Source: Fictibacillus terranigra
GTDB taxonomy: Bacteria > Bacillota > Bacilli > Bacillales > Fictibacillaceae
DNA: 64,000 nucleotides
Assembly (NCBI RefSeq): GCF_030412265.1
Contig: NZ_JAUHLN010000008.1
Coordinates: 1-64,000, forward strand
Direction of reading: 5' to 3'
Shown: in pieces, positions 24,812 to 34,400 of the stretch
How positions within the stretch are numbered: the first letter of the stretch is position 1
How the letters are laid out: every line of letters begins with the position of its first letter
Made by a program: the position numbers and the translations under genes
The notes under the pieces: model-generated
Told to the model about the DNA's origin: nothing
The model's database searches: none
The model's input: only the letters and a program-made list of their open reading frames with translations

Positions 24812-24839
24812 CTTTGTCTTTTAGAAAGGAGGACAAATC

Positions 24840-25682
24840 GTGTATACAACAAAAACGAGTTTGTTTTGGAAGTTTGTCGTATATGCCGTACTGATATTAG
24901 GTGTAGCCGTATTTATTATTCCGTTTATCTATATGCTTTTAACGACGTTTGTGGACAATGCGTATACACTGCCAAGGCCGAGCGAGGTTTTCTCGGTAAC
25001 ACCGAATCTGGATAACTATGAAACGGTTTGGAATAGGAATAACTTTTTTCGTTATTTCTTAAATAGTTTATTGATTGCAGGTGTCTCGATGGTTGGCAGC
25101 TTGTTTTTAGGTGCGCTGACAGCATATGCGTTCGCACGTTTTCAATTTCCGTTTAAAGAGTTTCTATTTCGTATGTTCCTTTTTACGATGATGATTCCAG
25201 TTGTACTGGCAATCGTTCCTCAATTTACAGTCATCAGCAATCTTGGACTCGTAAATACGTATGCTGGACTGTGGCTTCTCTACATCGGCGGTGGAGTAGT
25301 CGGTTCAACATTCTTTCTACGGGGCTTTTTTGAAACAATTCCGAAAGAGCTAGAAGATTCCATCCGGATTGACGGCGGTGGAAATTGGCGTATTTTTTGG
25401 AATATTTACTTGCCATTATCAAAACCGGCGTTAGGAACGATGGCGATCTTTTCGTTTTCAGGAACATGGGATGAGTACTTTGTGGCCCTTACGATTATTA
25501 AAGATGAAGCCCTTCGTACACTGCCGATCGCACTTATGATGTTTCAGGGCCAGCACGCCAGCAACTGGGCCTGGATCTTTGCAGCGTCTATCATCGCACT
25601 GCTGCCAGTGGTCTTGATCTATATCATCTTCCAAAAACATTTTGTGAAGAGCGGTTTAAGTGAAGGAAGTATGAAAGGATGA
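24840..25682 (+). CDS. sugar ABC transporter permease (MalG/UgpE-like)
   Basis: A 280-residue permease with six hydrophobic segments. GTG 24840 is preceded by AAAGGAGGAC. The coupling loop reads LEDSIRIDGGGNWRIFWNIYLP, an EAA-type motif. It partners the permease before it. Its stop overlaps the ATG of the decayed GH66 gene by 4 bases, showing that the enzyme was once part of this operon. Confidence 0.9.
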   Translation: MYTTKTSLFWKFVVYAVLILGVAVFIIPFIYMLLTTFVDNAYTLPRPSEVFSVTPNLDNYETVWNRNNFFRYFLNSLLIAGVSMVGSLFLGALTAYAFARFQFPFKEFLFRMFLFTMMIPVVLAIVPQFTVISNLGLVNTYAGLWLLYIGGGVVGSTFFLRGFFETIPKELEDSIRIDGGGNWRIFWNIYLPLSKPALGTMAIFSFSGTWDEYFVALTIIKDEALRTLPIALMMFQGQHASNWAWIFAASIIALLPVVLIYIIFQKHFVKSGLSEGSMKG

Positions 25683-26205
25683 GAAAGAAAATCGTCATTT
25701 GTATTGCCGCAGTTTGTTTGCCTAGTACTCTTGCTTACAGGATGCATATCCAAGAGTATTGTCGTTGAAATCGAGGAAAGAGAAGAGAAAAAACCACTAT
25801 TAAAACTCTGTCGATACGGACAAAGCCAGATATAATCCAGGTGACACGATTCACTTCACTTTGGGTCTCAGTCAAAAAATGAACGGAGAGTCACTCGTGA
25901 TTCGTTATCGCAAGGTGACGAGATTGTAAAAGAAGTGGAAAAGAACGCAAAAAACGACAAAACGTTAACATGGGAGTGGAAGTCTCCGAAAGACAATGAA
26001 AAAGGATACTTGGTAGAGTTTCTTTTAAAGAAAGATAAAGAGTATGGACCACTTGATTGGTGCAAAAAAAGAAGTAAAGAACGTATGGATCGCTTCTCCT
26101 GACCATTATTTAGGATCCGATTTTAAGCAAAAAGATGGTAAAATGACTGTAACCATTCCTGCATTGAAATATTGGGATATGCTTGTCATTGAATACGAGA
26201 AATAA
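25679..26205 (+). pseudogene. decayed GH66 (dextranase/CITase-like) lipoprotein gene
   Basis: Starts at an ATGA overlap with the permease gene. Pieces in shifting frames give a lipoprotein signal (LLVLLLTGC), an N-terminal domain resembling that of the large GH66 enzyme (ARYNPGDTIHF versus SRYTPGEKVKM; WEWKSPKDNEKGYLV versus IEWTPPKQDFRGYLV), then directly the C-terminal segment (PDHYLGSDF...PALKYWDMLVIEY versus PDRHKGQLK...PSLEYWEMIVIDR). The whole catalytic core, several hundred codons, is deleted and at least two frameshifts are present. It marks an ancestral cell-bound GH66 enzyme co-transcribed with the importer. Confidence 0.8.
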
Positions 26206-26238
26206 CATCATAATAGTTACAAATGAGGGGCTGGAAAG

Positions 26239-28044
26239 ATGATCCGACACATGTGGCAAAAACAAAGTATTGCTGTAAAACTAATCGCAGCATTCTTGGT
26301 CGTGATTTTAATTCCAGCCTTTTTCTTAAGTTTTTTCTATTACAACTCCTCTTCTTCTATTATTAAACAGAATGTCCGCGAATCTTCTCTTCAGATTACG
26401 AAACAAGCAGCCAACACGCTCTCGTATATCTTTACGGTAGGCAGTGATACATCAGAATTGGTTTATGGAGATTCCGCCGTTCAACAAACGGTCATAATGG
26501 ATGCGGATCCTGCTGCACCAAACATCGAAAAAAAAGAAAGGAATAATATCCTGACTGATAAACTGAATAACTATGTTTTCTCGAGTTCCTTCGTAAAAAT
26601 TATCTATGTGTTAAAAGAAGAGAATACGAGTTGGGGAAGCGGCACCTTCTCTTTTTATAAATGGAATAAGGAAAGAAAATCAGAGCTTGAGTGGCTGAAG
26701 CAGGCACAGGAGAAAGACGGGGAGCTTGTGTGGATGGGTCTGCAGAAAGACAAATACAGCGGCGGCGGAGACAATACAGAGCTCGTTCTTCCAGTCGGCC
26801 GTGTTCTGAAGGATTTTGAAACGCTAAATAATATTGGCTATATTTTAGTGAATTTAGATGGGAAAAATATATTATCCAAGATTAATCAGCTGAAACTTGG
26901 GCAGACCGGAAAATTCTTTGTGGTAAATGAATCAGGGCACATCATGATCCATCCGGATGTCTCCCGAGTTGGAAATCAGCTGAAGAATGCGGATCTGTAT
27001 CATTCTGTCGTACAAGATGAAAGTGCAGAGTTTGAATACGTACATAACAACACGAATTATTATGGTGTTAAACAGCCGCTGAGCAATGGGTGGATGATCG
27101 TAGGAACTGTACCGGTTCACGAAATTACAGAAGAGATGGAGAAGCTGCACCGGCTAGTCCTGCTTTCTTCCATCGGATTAACCATTGCGGCGATTCTGAT
27201 CGGTTTGTTTATCGCTGGCAAAATTACAGATCCTATCAAGCAGCTAACGACCCAGATGAAAAATGTTGAAAAAGGAAACTTAAAAGCCCGCACAAATGTT
27301 GTTTCTGATGATGAAATCGGACTGATGAGCAAACAGTTTAACACGATGATCTGCCGTGTAGAGGATTTAATGGCGAGTGTAAATGATGAACGGAGCAAAA
27401 AGCAGCAGGCAGAATTAAGGGCGATCAAGAACCGAATCAATCCTCATTTCTTGTTTAATACGTTAAGTACAATTAAGTGGCTGATTCAATTTAAACAAAA
27501 TGAAAAAGCGAATGAAGCTATCTCGGCGCTAACCCGGTTATTAGAAGCGAACATGGGGAAGAAAGGAAACCTTATAACGGTTGCGGAAGAACTAGATATT
27601 TTAGAGAAGTACCTAGTGATTCTAAAAATTAGGTATGATCGAGAATTCCATTTGGATATTGAAATCGATGATAAGCTGCTGGATTTTCGGATTCCGAGAA
27701 TGCTGCTGCAGCCGATTGTTGAAAATGCGATTTTTCACGGCATCGTTCCTACTGATACAACAGGGCTGATCCAATTAAAGGGAGAAGAAGAGAAAAGCGG
27801 ATCTATAAGATTTATCATTACGGATAACGGAAAAGGGTTTGACCCGTCAAAATTAAAGCAGATCAAAGATATCGAAACATCCATACAGAATGGTTTTGTA
27901 GGGATTGGATTAGCTCATGTTTACGAGAGTATCCAGCTATATTATTCGCCAAAATCGACGATGATCGTTGAAAGTCAGGAAGGTACGGGAACACAGATAA
28001 CGCTGCTTCTCTATCCGCTGAAGGAGGGTGAAGAACATGTATAA
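26239..28044 (+). CDS. sensor histidine kinase, YesM type
   Basis: A 601-residue membrane kinase. Transmembrane helix about 17-37, extracellular double-Cache-like sensing region to about 300, second helix about 303-325, HAMP about 328-380, then a His_kinase domain with His403 in KNRINPHFLFNT and an ATP-binding domain (NGKGFDP, GIGLAHVYE). YesM-type kinases in Firmicutes sense extracellular oligosaccharides, often through a binding protein. ATG 26239 follows GAGGGGCTGG. The last 8 bases overlap the response regulator gene. It probably controls the alpha-glucan uptake and GH66 genes around it. Confidence 0.9.
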   Translation: MIRHMWQKQSIAVKLIAAFLVVILIPAFFLSFFYYNSSSSIIKQNVRESSLQITKQAANTLSYIFTVGSDTSELVYGDSAVQQTVIMDADPAAPNIEKKERNNILTDKLNNYVFSSSFVKIIYVLKEENTSWGSGTFSFYKWNKERKSELEWLKQAQEKDGELVWMGLQKDKYSGGGDNTELVLPVGRVLKDFETLNNIGYILVNLDGKNILSKINQLKLGQTGKFFVVNESGHIMIHPDVSRVGNQLKNADLYHSVVQDESAEFEYVHNNTNYYGVKQPLSNGWMIVGTVPVHEITEEMEKLHRLVLLSSIGLTIAAILIGLFIAGKITDPIKQLTTQMKNVEKGNLKARTNVVSDDEIGLMSKQFNTMICRVEDLMASVNDERSKKQQAELRAIKNRINPHFLFNTLSTIKWLIQFKQNEKANEAISALTRLLEANMGKKGNLITVAEELDILEKYLVILKIRYDREFHLDIEIDDKLLDFRIPRMLLQPIVENAIFHGIVPTDTTGLIQLKGEEEKSGSIRFIITDNGKGFDPSKLKQIKDIETSIQNGFVGIGLAHVYESIQLYYSPKSTMIVESQEGTGTQITLLLYPLKEGEEHV

Positions 28045-29575
28045 AGTCATGATAGTGGATGATGAACCTGTTATCCGTTATGGATTAAAAGCATCGATAC
28101 CTTTAGATAATGGTATGTACGAACTAACCGGTGCTTTTGCAAACGGAAAAGAAGCGTTACAACAATTTAACGAACAATGTCCCGATATTCTTATAACGGA
28201 TATTAAGATGCCTATTATGGACGGATTAGAGCTAGCTAGACATGCGTTAGACATTCATCCTTCGTTGAAGATTATTTTTGTCAGTAGCTACAGTGATTTT
28301 GATTATGTAAGAGAAGGTCTGAAGCTCGGTGCTGTAGATTACTTACTGAAGCCAACATTAGAACCAGAAGATCTGATTAAGCTGTTGGAAAAATGCACGC
28401 GGCTCATTCAGCAGGAACACAAGATACAGCAAGACCTAGATGAACATAGAGAAACCCAAAAGGGGCTTCACCGCAAGGAATTGGAACAGGAACTGAAGCA
28501 GATGCTTGCTTCAATTGAATATCGAGCTGATCCCGCAAAATGGAACGCGGCGTTTGGTGAAGGCTATATTATCTCATACGGAAGGATTCATAATAAAAAA
28601 GAACTTCAGGAAAAATTCGGCTACCTTTACCCGGGAATTAAAGCAGAAGAAGTTGTTGATACTTTTTACAGGAATTTTGATAGGGGCTCGATGTTTTCAC
28701 TCTATAACTCAGATGTTATTCTCGTTTTGCCTTATTGCAAAGAATTCGAAAGTAATCTTCAGCATGTGAAAAGAAAACTGGAAGCGGATACAGGAATCAC
28801 CTTATATATCGGTTACCAAAAAGGAAAAGTTGCTGCACATATTAATACGTGTTTTTACCAGGCAAAAGAGGCCTGTGACATTCATTTTTATCAAGTATCA
28901 TCGGAAAGTTATCCATATGTTTCCAGCTTTTCAAATGATGAAAGTAAGACCAGCTATTTGGATTATTTAAAAGAAGCTGTCAGAGAAAGTGACGGCGTAA
29001 AAACAGAAATCGTAAAAGAAAAGTGGATAGCTGAGTGGGAAAAAGGCAATAAATCGCCTGATAAAGTCAAACGTGAAGCAGGAGAGATGTTAAGCATACT
29101 GTTTCAAAGAAAAGTAGATATTCCGATCCTTCTTCAAAAAATGGACGAGCTGACCCATACAGAAACATTGGAAGAACTTAAAACACTTTTGAATGCGACG
29201 ATCGCTCAGTGGGAAATGGAACACCCGGTTACATTTGCTTCTATTACCTCCCATCAACAACTCATGGAAAAAGCATTGCATTACATCCAGCAAAATTACA
29301 CGTCCGATCTAACGCTGCAAAAAATTGCTGACTACAGTTTTATAAGCAAAAACTATTTCAGTCTTTTGTTTAAAAAATACATGGATCAGAATTTCATTGA
29401 TTATGTGATTTCATTGCGGGTTAAGAAGGCTGAAGACCTTTTGGCCAATACTTCATTGAAAGTCTATGAAATCGCACACAAGTCGGGCTTTAATGATGTA
29501 AAATATTTCAGCAAACTGTTTAAAAAGCTTACAGGGCTTAGTCCAGTAGACTTTCGAGAAAAAGCTCAAAAATAA
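28037..29575 (+). CDS. response regulator with AraC-type DNA-binding domain, YesN type
   Basis: A 512-residue protein. ATG 28037 is chosen because AAGGAGG lies 9 bases before it; a GTG three codons earlier is too close. The receiver domain (1-120) has the phosphorylation site Asp55 in ITDIKMPIMDG and the lysine in YLLKP. A variable middle follows and two AraC helix-turn-helix motifs lie in the last 100 residues (LQKIADYSFISKNYFSLLFK; VYEIAHKSGFNDVKYFSKLF). Partner of the YesM-type kinase. Expected to activate the ABC and GH66 promoters on sensing the glucan products. Confidence 0.9.
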   Translation: MYKVMIVDDEPVIRYGLKASIPLDNGMYELTGAFANGKEALQQFNEQCPDILITDIKMPIMDGLELARHALDIHPSLKIIFVSSYSDFDYVREGLKLGAVDYLLKPTLEPEDLIKLLEKCTRLIQQEHKIQQDLDEHRETQKGLHRKELEQELKQMLASIEYRADPAKWNAAFGEGYIISYGRIHNKKELQEKFGYLYPGIKAEEVVDTFYRNFDRGSMFSLYNSDVILVLPYCKEFESNLQHVKRKLEADTGITLYIGYQKGKVAAHINTCFYQAKEACDIHFYQVSSESYPYVSSFSNDESKTSYLDYLKEAVRESDGVKTEIVKEKWIAEWEKGNKSPDKVKREAGEMLSILFQRKVDIPILLQKMDELTHTETLEELKTLLNATIAQWEMEHPVTFASITSHQQLMEKALHYIQQNYTSDLTLQKIADYSFISKNYFSLLFKKYMDQNFIDYVISLRVKKAEDLLANTSLKVYEIAHKSGFNDVKYFSKLFKKLTGLSPVDFREKAQK

Positions 29576-29598
29576 ACAAGAGTACAGGAGGTTTACGT

Positions 29599-30894
29599 AT
29601 GGCCAAACAAAGAATGTTCATTCATAAAATGGTGCTGTTTTTTTGTTTAGCTTTATTCGTAAACGGCTGCTCTGATCAAATTATTAGCAATAAGGAAGCT
29701 ATTTCTACACTTCATAAAAAAGAGAAGGTTGAAGAACTTGTTTTCTGGCACACATACAGTGATGAGGAAACAAGGGTGTTTGAGGAAGAGCTTATTCCAC
29801 TCTTTCAAAAGAAATACCCTGAGATAAAAATCACGTCAGTCAGGCAGCCATATAATGAACATTTAAAATCCGCTCTTATTTCAAAAGGATCTTCAGGACA
29901 AGCTCCTGACGTTGTAAGGATTGATATTGCCTGGGTTCCGGAATTCGCATCTCTAGGACTTCTTGAACCATTGGATAGTTTTAAAGGATTTAAACAAAAG
30001 AAAAAAAAATTATACGCAAATGCACTAGAAACCAACCTTTACAACGGTTTATACTACGGTCTTCCCGTTAATCTGACAACAAAAGCAGCCATTTATAACG
30101 AAATATCCTTAAACAGGGCTGGCATTAATGAACCGCCTGAAACAATGAATGACTTTCTGAAACTCGCTGAAAAACAGCATGGTATTGGTTATATCGGGAT
30201 GAAAGGATTAAATGCATGGGACAGCCTTCCTTATTTTTGGGGACTTGGCGGTATGTTAACGAACAGCGATTACACGCAAGCATCTGGATATTTTAACAGT
30301 AAAGAAAGTATTCACGCCGTATCAACAATCAAAAGCTGGAAAGATAAAGGATTGTTGGCACCAAACTTTTCATCGGGATCGATCGATACATGGAACGAAA
30401 TCCTGGAGGGACAGGCTTTTATGGCCGAAGAAGGGCCATGGTTTTACAGTGTGCTCTCCACATCTTATTATACAGTGGATCAGTTGATGAACGTAACGAT
30501 ACCTTATCCTTTCCCTGTTGATAAACAAGGAAAGGGATCTATTCTAGGGGGAGAGAACCTCGTAATTATGAATGGTACTGAACATAGAGATGCTGCGTGG
30601 ACATTTATGAAATGGATGACGAGTGAAGATATTCAGCAGCGTATGTTTAATTCAGGTATCCTCCCTGCAAATAAAGCGGCGGCAAACTCCTCAGCGATGC
30701 TAAAAACACCATACATGAAAGCGTATGTTGAAAGCCTGGAGAACGCCCGTCTTCGTCCACCCGTAAAAAGCTGGTCCCGTATGGAAAACGTATATACGAA
30801 AGCGATGGAAGCTATGATTTACCATAATCAGGATATTAGAACAACCTTAAACGAAGCTGCAAACAAGATGGATCAGCTATTAAAAAGCGAATAA
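29599..30894 (+). CDS. second sugar-binding lipoprotein (paralogue)
   Basis: A 431-residue extracytoplasmic binding protein closely related to the one at 22480: both share FWHTYSDEE / YWHTYSDQE, DVVRIDIAWVPEFA / DLMRMDIIWVPEFA and GGENLVIMNGTEHRDAAWTF / GGEDLVIFANSKHPEEAWTF. Lipobox VNGC near residue 24. AGGAGG precedes ATG 29599. It lies behind the two-component genes and has no permeases of its own. It could feed the same importer, or present ligand to the YesM-type kinase, as some orphan binding proteins do. A terminator follows at 31179. Confidence 0.88.
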   Translation: MAKQRMFIHKMVLFFCLALFVNGCSDQIISNKEAISTLHKKEKVEELVFWHTYSDEETRVFEEELIPLFQKKYPEIKITSVRQPYNEHLKSALISKGSSGQAPDVVRIDIAWVPEFASLGLLEPLDSFKGFKQKKKKLYANALETNLYNGLYYGLPVNLTTKAAIYNEISLNRAGINEPPETMNDFLKLAEKQHGIGYIGMKGLNAWDSLPYFWGLGGMLTNSDYTQASGYFNSKESIHAVSTIKSWKDKGLLAPNFSSGSIDTWNEILEGQAFMAEEGPWFYSVLSTSYYTVDQLMNVTIPYPFPVDKQGKGSILGGENLVIMNGTEHRDAAWTFMKWMTSEDIQQRMFNSGILPANKAAANSSAMLKTPYMKAYVESLENARLRPPVKSWSRMENVYTKAMEAMIYHNQDIRTTLNEAANKMDQLLKSE

Positions 30895-31178
30895 AGAGAT
30901 ATTCAATTATTATATATCTTCATCATTCTTCATTCATTATTCTATCGTTACTTTCATTCACTACCTCATGGTTTGATCAGATAAAAATTTTCAATCTTAT
31001 AAAATGGTTTTTTTATGATGAAAAAATAAATGAATTATTCTTACCCTTTAATAATGGAGATCATACAATTTTGATAGTCTTTTTAAGATGGGAAAAAGAC
31101 AAGTTTCTTAAACGATCGGGTGCATTTAGAAGGAGAAGTGCTCCTTAAAACAAGAACAGACAGTCATAAACATCCGGG
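30895..31178. other. gap without supported gene
   Basis: AT-rich, runs of CATT repeats near 30920-30960; no gene seen. Confidence 0.25.
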
Positions 31179-31209
31179 CACTTATCTTTTATAAGATAAG
31201 TGTTTTTTT
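31179..31209 (+). terminator. rho-independent terminator
   Basis: CACTTATCTT (31179-31188) pairs perfectly with AAGATAAGTG (31193-31202), loop TTAT, then seven T. Ends the two-component/binding-protein transcript. Confidence 0.85.
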
Positions 31210-31314
31210 AATTCGGGTAAGAGATTGAACTATTCATCTGTTTTGTTCCTATTAAATATTTCTTATTCATGCAAAAGAGGGCATTCTCCTTATACGGATT
31301 TCCGCCTTTTTTAT

Positions 31315-31342
31315 TTGACCTTTCAAACAAACATAATATAAG
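31315..31342 (+). promoter_or_regulatory. promoter of the GH66 gene
   Basis: TTGACC (31315-31320), 16 bases, TATAAG (31337-31342), about 125 bases before the start codon. Confidence 0.55.
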
Positions 31343-31357
31343 ACACCTTTTTTATAA

Positions 31358-31371
31358 TGTGAGCGGTTACA
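31358..31371 (+). promoter_or_regulatory. cre-like site in the GH66 promoter
   Basis: TGTGAGCGGTTACA matches the cre consensus except at one position and lies 15 bases behind the -10 box, where CcpA would block transcription. It shares GCGGTTAC with the site at 22410. Confidence 0.6.
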
Positions 31372-31465
31372 TAAAATTGTAATATATGTGAAAATAAAAC
31401 CGCATTTGAAGTGTTATTGATTTTGTAAATGCAACCATACTAGTAATCTTTTGAGGAGGAAAGGT

Positions 31466-34400
31466 ATGAAAATTAATAAAAGTAAACGAAAGCTAATACT
31501 TGTTTGTTTAGTAGCCTTGAACTTGACATTAATCACTCAAACACCTGTAACAAAAGCCCAAACGACAGGACAGCAGATATCTAGTAAACAAATTCAACCA
31601 ATTAAAAATCAGCTGCCAGTTGAACCGATTCAAGCTTTCTTAGTAGATAAATCCAGGTATACTCCAGGGGAAAAAGTGAAGATGTCTATACTATTTGATT
31701 CTTCTAATGATTGGAAAGGGAAGCTTAACCTAGAAGTCTTTCACTTAAACGAAAAAGTAGCCGAGGGAGAGAAGAATATTCAAGTTAGAAAGAATGTAAA
31801 AGGATTGGAAATAGAATGGACACCTCCCAAACAGGATTTTCGCGGATATCTTGTAAAAGCTTCCATCTCGGGTTCTGATCAAATTGTAACAGCAGCAATT
31901 GATGTCTCAAGTGATTGGACACGGTTTCCTCGCTACGGGTATACAACAGAATTCCCTCAAGAGTCAGTTCGCGAAAGTGAAAAGAAGATGAAACAACTGA
32001 CACAAGAGTACTACTTAAATGGTTTTCAATTCTATGATTGGATGTGGCGGCATGATGTATCCGTTTATTCCAAGACAGATCGAAATGGGAATCCGATTCT
32101 AGACGAAAATGGAAATTTTATTACAGAAGAAATCAATAAAGATACTTCCTATAAAGATTTATTAGGACGCAATCTTTTTCCTTTAACTGTAAAACAGCAA
32201 ATTGATGCTGCTAAGAAATATAATGCAGCATCAATGGCCTATCAAATGAACTATGCAGCTAGAGAAAATTATGAAGCATTCGGAATAAAAAGGGAATGGG
32301 GACTCTATAAGAAGAATGCCCAGTTTCCTAATCCGTCACTAGCAAATCAAGAAGGCTTTTACTTTGATTGGGTTAATCCTCCAACGGGTCTATTTCTCCA
32401 AGACCCTGGTAATAAACAATGGCAAAAATATATTAACAGAGAGTTTGTTAGAAGTGTAAACGAATTTGGATTTGATGGAATGCATCTTGATCAGTGGGGC
32501 TTTCACGATAATGATTATTTATATGATTATAATGGTAATAAGCGCCATTTTTCTAAAGACTATGATTCTCTTATTAATTCCGTAAAAGATTCTTTAGTAG
32601 AAAATAATGAGAAAAAGAATTTTGTAACGTTTAATATGGTTGGTGGAAATGAAGGTTATCAAGATGTTCCTGTTTCCTCAACAAAAACAGATTTTGATTA
32701 TAGTGAAATTTGGCAGGATAAAGATAATTACCGTGATCTATTAAATGTTGTTGAGGAAACCCGTAAAACGAATGGCGGGAAAGCCGTTGTCATTGCTGGC
32801 TATATGAATTATAAGCAGGCAACTGGAAAACACTATGAGGTAGCAGATGTAAAAGGTGTTCCTAAGTCAGAGCAATTTTTCTCACGTGTTCAAAAGCTTC
32901 CTGGTTGGGTTGGAGATTTTGGAAAACAAGATGAAGATAAGATCATATGGACGGTTGATGTACCTGAATCAGGAACTTATGATGTAGCTCTCAAATACGG
33001 ACATGATAATGGTAGTAGTCCAGAAGGAAAAATATCAGTGAATAATCAACTCGTTGAGAGCACGATATCTTTTAATGAAAAAACGGGATGGGGAAATCCA
33101 GTTGCAGTAAAAAACCTATCCTTACATTTGGAAAAAGGTACAAATGAAATTAAACTACAGTTAAATACTAATAATCTTTGGTTAAATGTAGACAGTATTG
33201 TTGTTAAAAGGGACTCCTTTGAGAAAGAATATGAAGCTGAAGATGCTGAGCTAATCAGCTGTAAAGTTGATAAATATGGACATGTGTATAATTTCGAAAC
33301 GGATGGAGACTTTATTGAGTTTACAGTAAATGCAGCTCAGGCAGGATCCTATCCAATCAGCTTCAACTATGGGGTTGAAAGAACGGCCGTAAATCGTCAT
33401 TTGTACGTTAATAATGAACTTGTCAGTGATTCCATTAAGTTCGAACCAACAGGTGGATGGGAATCACTTGAAAAATCAGAAATCGTTCAAACACCATTAA
33501 AAGCAGGTGAAAATAAAGTCGTCCTAAAAGTAAAAAATGTAAACGATACAGGTGCAAAGATAGATTACATGACAGTTGGAGATACACGATACCAAGCTGA
33601 AAAAGCTAGAATTGGTTGGGAACCATCACAGCAACCTGTATTGGAAAAATCAACAAAACAGATTAACAACTTTAAACAACAGGGAGATTTTATCTCTTTC
33701 AAAATGGATTCAGATACTGCAAAAGAGGTACCGATCTCTATTTTCTATATAAACTCTGGTCAGGAAACAAAACGCAGCTTACTAGTTAATGGAAAAAAAG
33801 CGGGTGTAGTAATGTTACCACAAACAGAGGGAGAAAACTGGAGTAAAGCCGAAACCAAAATTTATCTTTATAAAGGATTGAATGAGGTTCAGATGAAGAT
33901 GGAAGATCAGACATCTGAAACAGGAATTGAAGTAGACAAATTTGAAATAAATAATACGGTTATAGAAGGAGAACAAGCTGAAATCGGCTGGAGTCCTGAT
34001 ATAGCAAAAACAAGCGAGGTTTCCGTATCTCCTGGATTTACAAACAATCTAGGCAAAGCGGGTCAACGAGTCATTTTTAATGTTAATAATGAAAAAGAGA
34101 CTAATACTCTTCGTTTTAAATATAGAACTGCGAATAATCCTAAAGTAAATATATATGTTGATGGAGAATTAATTCCTTCAAACAACACATATGTTGATGG
34201 AAAGACGATCTCTGAAAACATATTTGCTAGTACACCAGGTGGTTGGGATGGAGCAATGGTTGAAAAATCTATAAAAGCTACTGTACCTGTTGGTGAACAT
34301 GAAGTAGTTTTTGAATTAGCATCGAATGGTGAATATATCAATTTAGATAGCTTACTTGTTGGGGAACAGGAATATCAGGTTGAAGAAGCTGCATTTGCTC

